Shown here: in pieces, positions 16,638 to 25,019 of the stretch
How positions within the stretch are numbered: position 1 is the stretch's first letter
Layout of the letters: every line of letters starts with the position of its first letter
DNA from: Pseudomonadota bacterium
Lineage (GTDB): Bacteria > Pseudomonadota > Gammaproteobacteria > Burkholderiales > Chitinibacteraceae
Assembly (NCBI GenBank): GCA_026399755.1
Contig: JAPLQI010000066.1
Coordinates: 1-33,172, forward strand
Direction of reading: 5' to 3'
DNA length: 33,172 nt
Translations under genes and position numbers: made by a program
Notes under the pieces: model-generated
Seen by the model: the letters and a program-made list of their open reading frames with translations, nothing else
Database searches by the model: none
Told to the model about the DNA's origin: nothing

Positions 16638-16682
16638 TATGCTTGCTTTGAAAATATTTTATTTCCGAAGCATAAATATGCT
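16638..16682 (-). promoter_or_regulatory. Candidate operator with three TATGCT half-sites
   Basis: TATGCTT (16638-16644), AAGCATA (16668-16674) and TATGCT (16677-16682) form two overlapping inverted pairs, one with 23 bases and one with 2 bases between arms. They lie 90-135 bp before the tautomerase start, the usual distance for LysR-type recognition and activation sites. Confidence 0.5.
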
Positions 16683-16707
16683 GAGCCAAGCGGCTAACCA
16701 GATTGAT

Positions 16708-17535
16708 TTAAGTGTGGGTCAGTAGTGAGGAAAAACTTGGTGACTGAAGTTTTAATTGCGCATGTATATCGCCACCTAAGCCATACCAGCCTATGGCTCC
16801 GCCATAACTCATTGAAGAACTCATATAAAGAACGACAATATTAATAATGCGGTTTGAGTTTTCCAGTGTCGGATCTGGAAACGGGTTAGGTAGCCGTGCC
16901 CAGTAACTTGCATTTCCATGCTTATCAGTCACAAATATGTTGGGGACGCCCAAGGGGCCAGGGCGAGTTGGACTGATTGCATCTAGATCGTGCTCACGCA
17001 GGCTCATCACGGTATACACACTGTCAGGAACAAGATGCTTACAATCGAGCTCAAACAAGGCAGATCGGCCATCTTCTGCCACTTGGATATGCAATGTTCC
17101 ACTTGCTTTAAGCCACTGTCCTAATGTGATTGGGGGGAGGTTTCTCCGTCCGTGTTCTTCTAGAAAATCAGGGACAGGGGCCTTATGCAGTGGAAAACTA
17201 GGCCGCTGTTCGTCTAGAGCCTGAGGCCGCTGTTCTGGGGAAAATAACATCCGATAATTATTAACTGGTAGTGGTAGCGGTAACGTGTAGAGCTCAAGAT
17301 TAGCCATCTCAGCCGGATGGTCTAGATCAATCCAGTGCAATATATCGTGCACCCCAAGCTCGCCAAAGGCCGGAGCCTTCGTGTCAGCGGAAACAATCGC
17401 AGCAGCCCACGGCAAAGCCCCTCCTTCTTGTGGGATTCGCCCAATCACAATAAAATTTCCATCTTTATTCATAATCTCGCTGGGCGGATATAATGGCCCT
17501 TGAGTTGTGACACTTAATTCAAAAATGGTGCTCAT
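16708..17535 (-). CDS. Unknown protein coupled to the AfsA-like gene
   Basis: A 275-residue protein I do not recognise. It has no signal peptide or membrane segment. Its composition is rich in proline, leucine and aromatic residues with alternating polar/hydrophobic stretches, suggesting a beta-rich fold. The segment ASGTLHIQVAEDGRSALFEL followed by LVPDSVYTVMSL and GNASYWARLPNPFP looks like a beta-sandwich. Its ATG overlaps the AfsA-like stop by four bases, so the two are made together and may act together. It could be an enzyme accessory or binding protein; no function is assigned. Confidence 0.75.
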   Translation of the reverse strand: MSTIFELSVTTQGPLYPPSEIMNKDGNFIVIGRIPQEGGALPWAAAIVSADTKAPAFGELGVHDILHWIDLDHPAEMANLELYTLPLPLPVNNYRMLFSPEQRPQALDEQRPSFPLHKAPVPDFLEEHGRRNLPPITLGQWLKASGTLHIQVAEDGRSALFELDCKHLVPDSVYTVMSLREHDLDAISPTRPGPLGVPNIFVTDKHGNASYWARLPNPFPDPTLENSNRIINIVVLYMSSSMSYGGAIGWYGLGGDIHAQLKLQSPSFSSLLTHT

Positions 17536-18341
17536 TGCGTGCTCACCAACTCTCTTTTAGGCTTATTATTTATGTGAGCAGATGGTGTGAGTGCGGATTT
17601 TTGTAGTAATGCCAGCATGGAAATTGTTATTTCATGAGCAAGCTCAGCTTCTTTTTCTGCAATATTGCTTGCTGGATAGACAGTAAATGCCACTTCTGCA
17701 GTAGCACACACGATGTTATTTTGTATAGCGGACATGGCTACTTTATAGCGAGCTCGCCGCTCATTACTATCCGACTCTAAAATACGGTAGTTCACATTTG
17801 CAGGCAGCGGAAATAAGAAGCCTTGAAATGCCGTATTCATTTCGTTAATAACGAAATATGTTTTTCCATTGTTAAATGGAAAAAAAGCTTCGGTCACGAC
17901 TAGGAATGACTGTCGAAAAGCTTCCACTAATATCATGCCTTGCACATGCTGGCCGCTTTGATGATCTCCCATGAGTTCGCAACGCTCATCGATATTTAGA
18001 GACATTTGAAATTCGTTATCACCAAGGCGTCGTGGCACCCCTAGGAGAGTATTGAAAGGTAATTTTTTATGACTCATGTCGCTAGGTGCACGATCTAATA
18101 CTCGGCGCAAATCTGTCGTTTCTAAAAAGGGTATAACTTCGAAACTATTTTCATATTTACGCAGAATGCAATGAATCTCATCCTCTTGCACCCCTTGACC
18201 TAAAATCAAGACTGCATTGTTGTTCATTAAGCCAACAGGTAAATTTGTTAATGATTTTAATTGATTTAAAGTTAGTACATCTTTTCCTTCGGCAAATTCA
18301 TTAAATTTGTCACCGACAACAAAATAGCATTTCTTTTCCAA
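17532..18341 (-). CDS. AfsA-like hotdog-domain protein (A-factor biosynthesis family)
   Basis: A 269-residue cytoplasmic protein. The start is TTG at 18341, with AGGGG five bases upstream; no ATG fits. The AfsA family condenses a beta-ketoacyl-ACP with dihydroxyacetone phosphate to start gamma-butyrolactone (A-factor) or related furan synthesis. Family signs: SHKKLPFNTLLG at residues 90-101 resembles the VHK...EVLLT motif, and MGDHQSGQHVQGMILVEAFR at 124-143 resembles the second motif ending in L-x-E-x-x-RQ; a second hotdog-like half continues through NYRILESDSNERRARYKVAM. The first 85 or so residues are extra and unassigned. It is AT-richer than core genes of the window. Family membership is likely; the reaction here is inference. 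Confidence 0.75.
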   Translation of the reverse strand: MEKKCYFVVGDKFNEFAEGKDVLTLNQLKSLTNLPVGLMNNNAVLILGQGVQEDEIHCILRKYENSFEVIPFLETTDLRRVLDRAPSDMSHKKLPFNTLLGVPRRLGDNEFQMSLNIDERCELMGDHQSGQHVQGMILVEAFRQSFLVVTEAFFPFNNGKTYFVINEMNTAFQGFLFPLPANVNYRILESDSNERRARYKVAMSAIQNNIVCATAEVAFTVYPASNIAEKEAELAHEITISMLALLQKSALTPSAHINNKPKRELVSTQ

Positions 18342-18443
18342 AGTAGCCCCTGCGCTTAATGATTAATACACAAATAATTATTTTATGAATATATATTTTT
18401 TGTTAAATATAATTTATTAAAATATAGAACTTTTATAGGTGTA

Positions 18444-18480
18444 ACTTTGGTCGCGATAAAGAGCCGGTCGCGACTAAAGT
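18444..18480. promoter_or_regulatory. Long inverted repeat upstream of the AfsA-like gene
   Basis: ACTTTGGTCGCGA (18444-18456) and TCGCGACTAAAGT (18468-18480) pair over 13 positions with one mismatch (a G-U wobble in plus-strand RNA), loop 11 bases. Each arm holds the palindrome TCGCGA. It lies 103-139 bp before the TTG start and about 70 bp after the preceding gene; without a T-run on the minus strand, an operator is the better guess. Confidence 0.6.
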
Positions 18481-18552
18481 CGTTATTTATTCAATTTGGT
18501 ATACTTCTAATTCTGTGAAATATATATGGGAAAGGTAGTAAGAAATTATAGA

Positions 18553-19164
18553 TCAAGCAGCTAACAAGCTAGCTCGTATATAGATACGGGTGAATAATCC
18601 ATCAGTACCTCCTGTGATGTATTGATCTCCTGCTTGTTGCACAATGTTGCGATAGCGATCACTTTCAAAAACAGCTCGATAGTCATTTAGTTCCCCTGAA
18701 AATCCAGAAATAAACATCACGCCTGGTTGGCCGCTAATAAGAGAGTGATAAGCGAGGAAAACTTCAACTGGGGCACTTTCTTGCACTACTTGGAAAATTG
18801 TTTCAGTACGCCATTTACGATAGGCTTGTGTTTTTGTTGGAGGTACTTCTACATGGCGAAGCTGCACAAAGTCAGTATCAGGAAGTGCATGTATGCAAGG
18901 TTTTGGAGCTTCGACGTAAGTAATTAGCTCACGTTTTACATCACCAACCATATGAATAGAAAAACGTTGCAAGTCCGCGTTTAACTCTTCTGTTCTTGTT
19001 GCAAAATCTGCTATCCCATCGTATGAGCGAAGTTGAAGTAGTTCTTGTTCTTCGAGATCAAATAGATACCGAGTACGAGCATCATCACTAAGGCTAGATG
19101 CAATTAATCGGCTAGCTTGCGATACGAGTGGAAAGCGAGAGATAAGAATAAGTTCAGCTGCCAT
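18553..19164 (-). CDS. Unknown protein heading the AfsA-like cluster
   Basis: A 203-residue soluble protein I do not recognise. AAAGG lies eight bases before the ATG. There is no signal peptide or membrane helix. The second half (VQLRHVEVPPTKTQAYRKWR, then EVFLAYHSLISGQPGVMFISGF, then YRAVFESDRYRNIV) has the strand-helix-strand rhythm of dimeric alpha/beta-barrel proteins such as the NIPSNAP or ABM type, but that is only an impression. It is separated from the AfsA-like gene by 211 bp that hold a large inverted repeat, so it may be regulated apart from it. Confidence 0.75.
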   Translation of the reverse strand: MAAELILISRFPLVSQASRLIASSLSDDARTRYLFDLEEQELLQLRSYDGIADFATRTEELNADLQRFSIHMVGDVKRELITYVEAPKPCIHALPDTDFVQLRHVEVPPTKTQAYRKWRTETIFQVVQESAPVEVFLAYHSLISGQPGVMFISGFSGELNDYRAVFESDRYRNIVQQAGDQYITGGTDGLFTRIYIRASLLAA

Positions 19165-19618
19165 CTTTATAACCTTTAATGTATGTGATGATATTTTTTG
19201 TGTTGTCGCATGAGAAATGTAAGCTTAAAGAAGAAATCTACTTTATTGAACTACTTTAAATGCAATACCTTTTAGGTATCGACTTGTCGGTAATTGAGGG
19301 CCTTGTAAGTAACCTGTACTAGGCAAAGTGGGTCTTCGTACTTGTTATAAGTTGATGCGGAAAAATTGCCGGAAAGAGCCTGTTGCTGAGGGAGAATGGC
19401 AGAAGGCCGTGATTAAGTCGTGCGTGTAGGATTGCAGAGTATTTGAGAAAAAGCAGCTGATTAAATATATCTATCTGCATCTAAAAGACTGTTGCAATAG
19501 CTAGGTTGTGAAAAAAAATATTAGCTCTAAAAATAAAGCTGAGTTCTATTACGGCCTAATTGTTCAGTTGCCATTAAAAACGGGCAGCTAATGAGCCGTT
19601 GCATTTTTAGGCATTAAT

Positions 19619-19649
19619 AACTCAGCCCTTCAAAGTCTGAGTTTTTTTT
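19619..19649 (+). terminator. Rho-independent terminator without an obvious gene
   Basis: AACTCAG pairs with CTGAGTT around an 11-base loop and runs into eight T. No plus-strand gene ends before it. Confidence 0.65.
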
Positions 19650-19836
19650 GATTTCTCTCAAACTAAACACTAAATTCGGTTGCTTACGGAGTTATTCTTA
19701 ATCAAAGCTAAAATAGCGTTGATTTTTCTTTAAGTAATGGCGGAAATGATGATTTTTCTCATTGCAAAATAAGAGAACCTTCGGTTTTTATAAGGAGTCG
19801 AGTGGTTTTCTTACATGTAATGTATTGCTAAACATT

Positions 19837-19852
19837 CGTTTGCTTTTAAACG
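19837..19852. promoter_or_regulatory. Inverted repeat in the nupC upstream region
   Basis: CGTTT and AAACG are separated by six bases, about 135 bp before the nupC ATG. The half-site resembles those of LacI-family (CytR-like) regulators, but evidence is thin. Confidence 0.25.
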
Positions 19853-19985
19853 CACTAAACATAAGTGAAACACCTTATTTCTTCAAATATTGCCAAGCCT
19901 ATATTGCAGGCTGAGTGAAAACCCGTAAAAAACAAGCCGCAGCGCACGCTAAATAAAGCGGTATGTGAAATTTCAGGAGACGAAG

Positions 19986-21263
19986 ATGTTAGAAGTTGGA
20001 CGCAGCCTAATAGGTATCGCTGTTCTATTATTGATTGCTTTTGCGCTTTCAATGAACAGAAAAGCAATTAAACCCCGCATTATTATTGCCGCATTACTCA
20101 CGCAGATTTCAATTGGCGCAATTGTGCTATTTATCCCGCTTGGTAAAGATATTTTACTGAATGTGGCTAATGCCGTGAATCATGTGCTGGATTATGGTAA
20201 TCATGGGATCTCATTTTTATTCGGCGGCTTAGTCGATAAAAAAATGTTTGAAGTCTTTGGCAACGGCGGATTTGTGTTTGCATTCCGTGTGTTACCGATG
20301 ATTATTTTTATGACTTCATTTATTTCAGTGCTTTATTACCTTGGTGTAATGCGCTGGATTGTTACTATTCTAGGCACTATCTTCCAAAAGCTATTGGGCG
20401 TGAGCAAGCTGGAGTCTTTTTCAGCAGTAACGACCATTTTCTTGGGGCAAAGCGAAATGCCTGCGGTGGTTAAGCCGTTTATGAAAACCATGAGCGGCCC
20501 TGAGCTGTTTGCGGTGATGTCTAGCGGTATGGCGGCGATTGCAGGCTCGGTATTGGCGGGTTATGCAGGCCTTGGCGTGCGTATGGAATACCTGATTGCT
20601 GCTTCATTTATGGCGATTCCAGGTGGTTTGTTATTTGCCAAAATCATTTGCCCAAGCACCGAAGAGAGCACAGTAGAAATTAAAGACCTGACTTTTGATG
20701 ACGAGCGCCCTGCAAATCTGATCGAAGCGGGTGCCGCAGGTGCATCGGTGGGTCTGAAGATTGCACTGAATGTAGGCGCGATGTTGCTGGCGTTTATTGG
20801 CTTGATTGCGTTGGTCAATGGCATGGTGGCGGGTATATCAGGCTTGTTTGGCCATCCTGAATACAATCTGGAATTGATTCTGGGTTACGTGTTCTCACCA
20901 TTGGCTTACTTAATTGGTGTGCCTTGGGAACATGCGGCTCTGGCGGGTAACTTCCTCGGCCAAAAAATGATCTTGAACGAGTTTGTGGCCTTTGTTGGTT
21001 TGGCTCCTTACCTTAAAGACGCGGCATCGGTAACGGCTGCTGGCTTGCAAGTATTGGATGCTAAAACACTGGCGATTCTGTCTTTTGCTTTGTGTGGCTT
21101 TGCCAACTTCTCGTCGATTGCTATTTTGGCCGGTGGTTTTGGCTCGGTAGCGCCAGAGCGCCGTTCCGAAGTAAGTCGTTATGGCATGCGCGTGGTGGCT
21201 GCTGCAACGCTGTCTAATTTGATGAGCGCAACCATTGCTGGTTTGTTTATTAGCATGGCTTAA
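19986..21263 (+). CDS. nupC: Concentrative nucleoside transporter (NupC/CNT family)
   Basis: An inner-membrane symporter that brings nucleosides into the cell with protons or Na+. ATG 19986 follows AGGAG by six bases; a GTG seven codons upstream lies before the ribosome site and is rejected. The 425 residues contain about ten hydrophobic helices. Family motifs: SFLFGGLVDKKMFEVFG with GFVFAFRVLPMIIF, VSKLESFSAVTTIFLGQSEM in the substrate site, MAAIAGSVLAGYAGLG, PWEHAALAGNFLGQKMILNE and CGFANFSSIAILAGGFG. It heads the nucleoside-salvage run that continues with deoC, matching the pathway. Confidence 0.95.
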   Translation: MLEVGRSLIGIAVLLLIAFALSMNRKAIKPRIIIAALLTQISIGAIVLFIPLGKDILLNVANAVNHVLDYGNHGISFLFGGLVDKKMFEVFGNGGFVFAFRVLPMIIFMTSFISVLYYLGVMRWIVTILGTIFQKLLGVSKLESFSAVTTIFLGQSEMPAVVKPFMKTMSGPELFAVMSSGMAAIAGSVLAGYAGLGVRMEYLIAASFMAIPGGLLFAKIICPSTEESTVEIKDLTFDDERPANLIEAGAAGASVGLKIALNVGAMLLAFIGLIALVNGMVAGISGLFGHPEYNLELILGYVFSPLAYLIGVPWEHAALAGNFLGQKMILNEFVAFVGLAPYLKDAASVTAAGLQVLDAKTLAILSFALCGFANFSSIAILAGGFGSVAPERRSEVSRYGMRVVAAATLSNLMSATIAGLFISMA

Positions 21264-21273
21264 GTTTTAAAGC

Positions 21274-21320
21274 AGGCTCTGTTGATTTATTCCCTTGTGA
21301 AATACAAGTCAACAGAGCCT
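21274..21320. repeat. 12-bp perfect inverted repeat after nupC
   Basis: AGGCTCTGTTGA pairs with TCAACAGAGCCT, with an inner CTTGT/ACAAG stem. It lies 10 bp past the nupC stop; no T-run follows, so it may attenuate or protect the mRNA rather than stop transcription. Confidence 0.6.
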
Positions 21321-21330
21321 AGTGGGTAGC

Positions 21331-21382
21331 TTGGGTTAGCTTGTTTGTTGGCCGTATTTGCCAATAAACAAGCGTAACCCAA
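21331..21382. repeat. Second long hairpin in the nupC-deoC gap
   Basis: TTGGGTTA pairs with TAACCCAA, then CTTGTT with AACAAG and TTGGC with GCCAA, giving about 19 pairs interrupted by two small mismatches. Two stacked hairpins in one gap suggest a processing or attenuation region between nupC and deoC. Confidence 0.6.
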
Positions 21383-21450
21383 CATGCTCAGATCAAGATC
21401 AAGCTTCATCTTTGAGGCGAACCGCTCAAATAATTGTTAAAGGAAAAATC

Positions 21451-22227
21451 ATGACTACTCAAAATCAACTCTGTGCCGCAGCCCTGCGTGGTTTGCACTT
21501 AATGGATTTAACCGCGCTGAACGATTCTGACACCGTGGCTTCAATTGAAGCTTTGGCCGCATCGGCAAAAACCCCAGTAGGTAATCCTGCAGCGCTTTGT
21601 GTTTATGCGCAATTTGTACCCACTGCAAAAGCAGCTTTGGCAGCTCACGGCTTAAATATTCCGGTTGCTACCGTAACCAACTTTCCTAAGGGCGAGCCAA
21701 CACCGGCTGAAGCGGCTGCTGAAACAGCCGCCGCTATTGCCAATGGCGCAGATGAAGTGGATGTTGTTTTCCCATGGCGCGCGCTGATGGCAGGCGATGA
21801 GCAAGTTGGCTTTGATGTGGTAGCGCAAAGCCGCACTGCGGTTGGCGACAAAATTCTGAAAGTGATTATCGAAAGCGGCGAGCTAAAAACAGCTGCGCTG
21901 ATTCGTAAAGCCAGCGAAATTTCAATTGCTGCAGGCGCGCATTTTATTAAGACCTCTACCGGTAAAGTGCCGGTTAATGCGACTCAAGAAGCCGCTGAAA
22001 TCATGATTCAAGCGATTAAAGACAGCGGCAAAGCGGTTGGCTTTAAGGCTGCAGGCGGCGTGCGTACTGCGCAAGATGCGCTGGAATATCTGGCCATTGC
22101 TGATCGCATCATGGGCCCAGATTGGGCTCAGGCGGCCACTTTCCGCTTTGGCGCATCCAGCCTGATGGGCAGCTTGCTGACCACCTTGGGCCACGATGCA
22201 GGCGCAACGGCTAAATCGGCGTATTGA
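21451..22227 (+). CDS. deoC: Deoxyribose-phosphate aldolase
   Basis: DeoC splits 2-deoxyribose 5-phosphate into acetaldehyde and glyceraldehyde 3-phosphate, the last step of deoxynucleoside breakdown. ATG 21451 follows AAAGGAAA; the frame is open further upstream only through hairpin DNA. The 258-residue product matches the 259-residue E. coli-type enzyme throughout: [37 protein letters not shown] with the proton-relay Asp104, FIKTSTGK with the Schiff-base Lys167, and [10 protein letters not shown] with Lys199. The YRFGASS-like phosphate region reads [13 protein letters not shown] and the C-terminus ends in the conserved tyrosine (KSAY). Confidence 0.97.
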   Translation: MTTQNQLCAAALRGLHLMDLTALNDSDTVASIEALAASAKTPVGNPAALCVYAQFVPTAKAALAAHGLNIPVATVTNFPKGEPTPAEAAAETAAAIANGADEVDVVFPWRALMAGDEQVGFDVVAQSRTAVGDKILKVIIESGELKTAALIRKASEISIAAGAHFIKTSTGKVPVNATQEAAEIMIQAIKDSGKAVGFKAAGGVRTAQDALEYLAIADRIMGPDWAQAATFRFGASSLMGSLLTTLGHDAGATAKSAY

Positions 22228-22246
22228 TTATGTGGTTTAAGTTTTT

Positions 22247-22316
22247 GTAGGGCGGGTGAAACCCACCGATTTTGTAGCATTTCATACCAAGATCTGGCGG
22301 GTTTCAACCGCCCTAC
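22247..22316. repeat. GTAGGGCGGGTG palindromic repeat, deoC-deoA gap
   Basis: Arms of 21 bp, GTAGGGCGGGTGAAACCCACC and its near-complement ending CCGCCCTAC, with two mismatches and a 28-base loop. The flanking ACGATGATTCAAT is shared with the copy at 28239-28297. Confidence 0.85.
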
Positions 22317-22365
22317 GATGATTCAATACTTGTGATGGCATGTGATTTGTTTCAAAGAGGTTTAT

Positions 22366-23673
22366 ATGTTTCTGCCCCAAGAAATTATCCGTAAAAAACG
22401 CAATGGCGATGTTTTAAGTGGTGATGAGATTCGTTTTTTTGTGTCCGGCATTAGCGATCAGAGTATTTCTGAAGGGCAGATCGCAGCCTTGGCGATGGCC
22501 GTTTACTTTAAAGGCATGGAGCTGGATGAGCGTGTGGCGCTGACTTTGGCCATGCGTGATTCTGGGCAGGTTTTAGATTGGCGAAGCTTAGATTTACCTG
22601 GCCCAGTGTTGGATAAACATTCAACCGGCGGCGTGGGTGATCTGGTTTCCTTGTTGCTTGGGCCAATGATTGCGGCTTGTGGTGGCTTTGTACCGATGAT
22701 CTCTGGCCGTGGCTTGGGCCACACCGGTGGTACTTTAGATAAGTTTGATGCTATTCCCGGCTACAACACCGAGCCAAGCACCGAGCTATTTCGCAAAACC
22801 GTACGTGAAGTGGGCGTGGCCATTATCGGCCAGACCGGTGATTTAGCCCCTGCGGATAAACGCCTCTATGCGATTCGCGATGTAACGGCCACGGTGGAAT
22901 CGGTGGCCATGATTACCGGCTCGATTTTGTCGAAAAAATTATCGGCAGGGCTGGATGCGCTGGTGATGGATGTCAAAGTAGGTAGTGGCGCATTTATGCC
23001 TAATCTGGCCGCATCGCGTGAGTTGGCAACCAGTATTGTCGAAGTCGGTAATGGCGCAGGCCTACCCACTGCCGCGCTGCTCACCGATATGAACGAGCCT
23101 CTGGCCCCATGTGCGGGCAATGCCATCGAAGTGCGTTGCGCGCTGGATTACTTAAGCGGCAAACATCGCCCAACGCGCTTGCATCAGGTAACCATGGCGC
23201 TGTGCAGCGAAATGCTGGTGCTGGGTAAATTGGCGGCCAATGTGGCCGAGGCAGAAAGCAAGCTTATGGCGGCCCTTAATAGCGGCCGTGCAGCGGAAAT
23301 ATTTGGCCGTATGATCGCCAGCCTTGGCGGGCCTACTGATTTTATTGAAAAGCCAGAGCAATATCTGCCACAGGCCGCGCTACAAATTGCGGTGCCAGCG
23401 GCGCAAAATGGTTTTATTGTGGCTATAGATACCCGTGCGCTAGGCATGGCCGTAGTCAGCCTAGGTGGTGGCCGCCGTAAGCCGGGTGATGCACTCGATT
23501 ACGCGGTAGGTATTACCCAAATTGCTGGCCTAGGCCAAGAAGTAAGGGCAGGCGAGCCATTGGCGATTGTGCATGCACAAAACGCACAGGCGGCAGAGCT
23601 GGCGGTGCAAGAAATACAGGCTGCGTTTACATACGGCTTAGTTGCCGTGGCTAGCAATCCAATTATTTATTAA
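22366..23673 (+). CDS. deoA: Thymidine phosphorylase
   Basis: DeoA phosphorolyses thymidine (and deoxyuridine) to the base and 2-deoxyribose 1-phosphate. ATG 22366 lies five bases after AGAGG and gives the canonical [14 protein letters not shown] start; 435 residues, normal length. Pyrimidine-phosphorylase signatures: [10 protein letters not shown] (phosphate-binding loop), [34 protein letters not shown] and [15 protein letters not shown], then the C-terminal domain with [17 protein letters not shown]. It lies in the deo run 138 bp after deoC and supplies the substrate of deoB. Confidence 0.97.
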   Translation: MFLPQEIIRKKRNGDVLSGDEIRFFVSGISDQSISEGQIAALAMAVYFKGMELDERVALTLAMRDSGQVLDWRSLDLPGPVLDKHSTGGVGDLVSLLLGPMIAACGGFVPMISGRGLGHTGGTLDKFDAIPGYNTEPSTELFRKTVREVGVAIIGQTGDLAPADKRLYAIRDVTATVESVAMITGSILSKKLSAGLDALVMDVKVGSGAFMPNLAASRELATSIVEVGNGAGLPTAALLTDMNEPLAPCAGNAIEVRCALDYLSGKHRPTRLHQVTMALCSEMLVLGKLAANVAEAESKLMAALNSGRAAEIFGRMIASLGGPTDFIEKPEQYLPQAALQIAVPAAQNGFIVAIDTRALGMAVVSLGGGRRKPGDALDYAVGITQIAGLGQEVRAGEPLAIVHAQNAQAAELAVQEIQAAFTYGLVAVASNPIIY

Positions 23674-23685
23674 TAGTATTATTTT

Positions 23686-23703
23686 GGCGGGTAAACACCC
23701 GCC
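23686..23703. repeat. Minimal form of the GGGCGGGT palindrome, deoA-deoB gap
   Basis: GGCGGGT pairs with ACCCGCC around AAAC, and the flank CTAAGGAG provides the deoB ribosome site. It looks like a shrunken member of the repeat family found in the neighbouring gaps. Confidence 0.6.
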
Positions 23704-23717
23704 CTAAGGAGTCACCC

Positions 23718-24932
23718 ATGCGTGCCATCTTCCTGATTATGGATTCACTCGGTGTAGGCGCTGCACCCGATGCAGATAAGTTTGGTGATGTAGGCTCCAA
23801 CACCCTCGGCCATATTGCTGAGCGCTGTTTTAATGGTGAGGCCGATATTGATCGCAGTGGCCCGTTGAAAATTCCTCATCTTGAAGAGTTGGGAATGGGG
23901 CTGGCTTGTGGCTTAGCCAGCGGCAAAGTACCCGCTGGTTTATCCGCTACGATCAAGCCGACTGCCGCTTATGGCGCAGCTTTTGAGATTTCTTCTGGTA
24001 AAGACACGCCATCTGGTCACTGGGAATTAGCCGGTGTGCCGGTGTTGTTTGACTGGGGCTATTTCACAAAAAAAACCGATACCTTCCCGCCAGAATTACT
24101 GGAAACCTTGGTAAAACGTGCAGGCCTGCCCGGTTATTTGGGCAATTGCCACGCTTCTGGCACCGATATCATTGCCAAGCTGGGTGATGAGCACCGCGCT
24201 ACCGGCAAGCCCATCTTTTATACCTCGGCCGATTCGGTATTCCAGATTGCGGCGCATGAAGGAAGCTTTGGCTTGGAAAAGCTGTACGAGCTGTGCCAAA
24301 TCGCTCACGAAGAAATGTTGCAATACAATATTTGCCGCGTGATTGCTCGACCATTTGATGGCGAAACACCAGCCACTTACGCCCGCACCGGCAATCGCCA
24401 TGATTACGCCGTTGCACCGCCAGCTAAAACAGTCTTGGAAAAGCTGACTGATGCAGGTGGCACGGTGGTTTCTATCGGCAAAATCGCTGATATTTACGCG
24501 CATTGCGGCATTACTAAGGGTATTAAAGCCAGCGGCTTAACTGCGCTGTGGGATGCCACGCTAAAAGCAACAGAAGAAGCACCTGACAACAGCATTGTGA
24601 TGACCAATTTTGTTGATTTCGACGAGAAATTTGGCCACCGCCGCGATGTAGCGGGCTACGCCCGTGGCTTGGAATTATTCGATAAGCGCCTGCCAGAAAT
24701 GCTGGCCCTGCTTAAAGATGACGACATTCTGATTATCTCGGCCGATCACGGCTGCGATCCAACTTGGCCGGGCACCGAGCACACTCGTGAGCATGTGCCG
24801 GTGTTGGTCTACGGCAAGTGCGTTCCGGCTGGCAGCCTTGGTATTCGCGAATCTTTCGCTGACGTGGGTCAGAGCTTGGCTAACTGGTTCAATCTTTCTT
24901 CTTTCCCCGTTGGGAAAGCCTTTTTAGAGTGA
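23718..24932 (+). CDS. deoB: Phosphopentomutase
   Basis: DeoB converts (deoxy)ribose 1-phosphate to the 5-phosphate, linking DeoA and Udp to DeoC and the pentose phosphate pathway. AAGGAG precedes the ATG; 404 residues, close to the 407-residue E. coli enzyme. It belongs to the alkaline-phosphatase superfamily: metal-binding Asp9 in [12 protein letters not shown], the active-site threonine segment [34 protein letters not shown], then [20 protein letters not shown] with the second metal set. No defects seen. Confidence 0.97.
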   Translation: MRAIFLIMDSLGVGAAPDADKFGDVGSNTLGHIAERCFNGEADIDRSGPLKIPHLEELGMGLACGLASGKVPAGLSATIKPTAAYGAAFEISSGKDTPSGHWELAGVPVLFDWGYFTKKTDTFPPELLETLVKRAGLPGYLGNCHASGTDIIAKLGDEHRATGKPIFYTSADSVFQIAAHEGSFGLEKLYELCQIAHEEMLQYNICRVIARPFDGETPATYARTGNRHDYAVAPPAKTVLEKLTDAGGTVVSIGKIADIYAHCGITKGIKASGLTALWDATLKATEEAPDNSIVMTNFVDFDEKFGHRRDVAGYARGLELFDKRLPEMLALLKDDDILIISADHGCDPTWPGTEHTREHVPVLVYGKCVPAGSLGIRESFADVGQSLANWFNLSSFPVGKAFLE

Positions 24933-24936
24933 TTTT

Positions 24937-24973
24937 CCATAAGAAACAATATGTTTTTCTTTGTTTCTTATGG
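24937..24973 (+). terminator. 13-bp hairpin after deoB
   Basis: CCATAAGAAACAA pairs perfectly with TTGTTTCTTATGG, five bases past the deoB stop, followed by a GT-rich tract; CCCCGC/GCGGGG (24984-24997) forms a second hairpin directly before cdd. Without a U-run it may only attenuate read-through into cdd. Confidence 0.5.
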
Positions 24974-25019
24974 GGTTGGTTTTCCCCGCAAGCGGGGTTG
25001 AAATGCTTTGGAGATGATG

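Larger units (their letters stand above)
19165..19985. other. 821-bp spacer between the accessory cluster and nupC
   Basis: No convincing gene on either strand. It holds a plus-strand terminator-like hairpin at 19619-19649, preceded by AACGG/CCGTT hairpin sequence at 19579-19600, which might end a small RNA, and an inverted repeat at 19837-19852 in front of nupC. Divergent promoters for the flanking operons must lie here. Confidence 0.5.
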
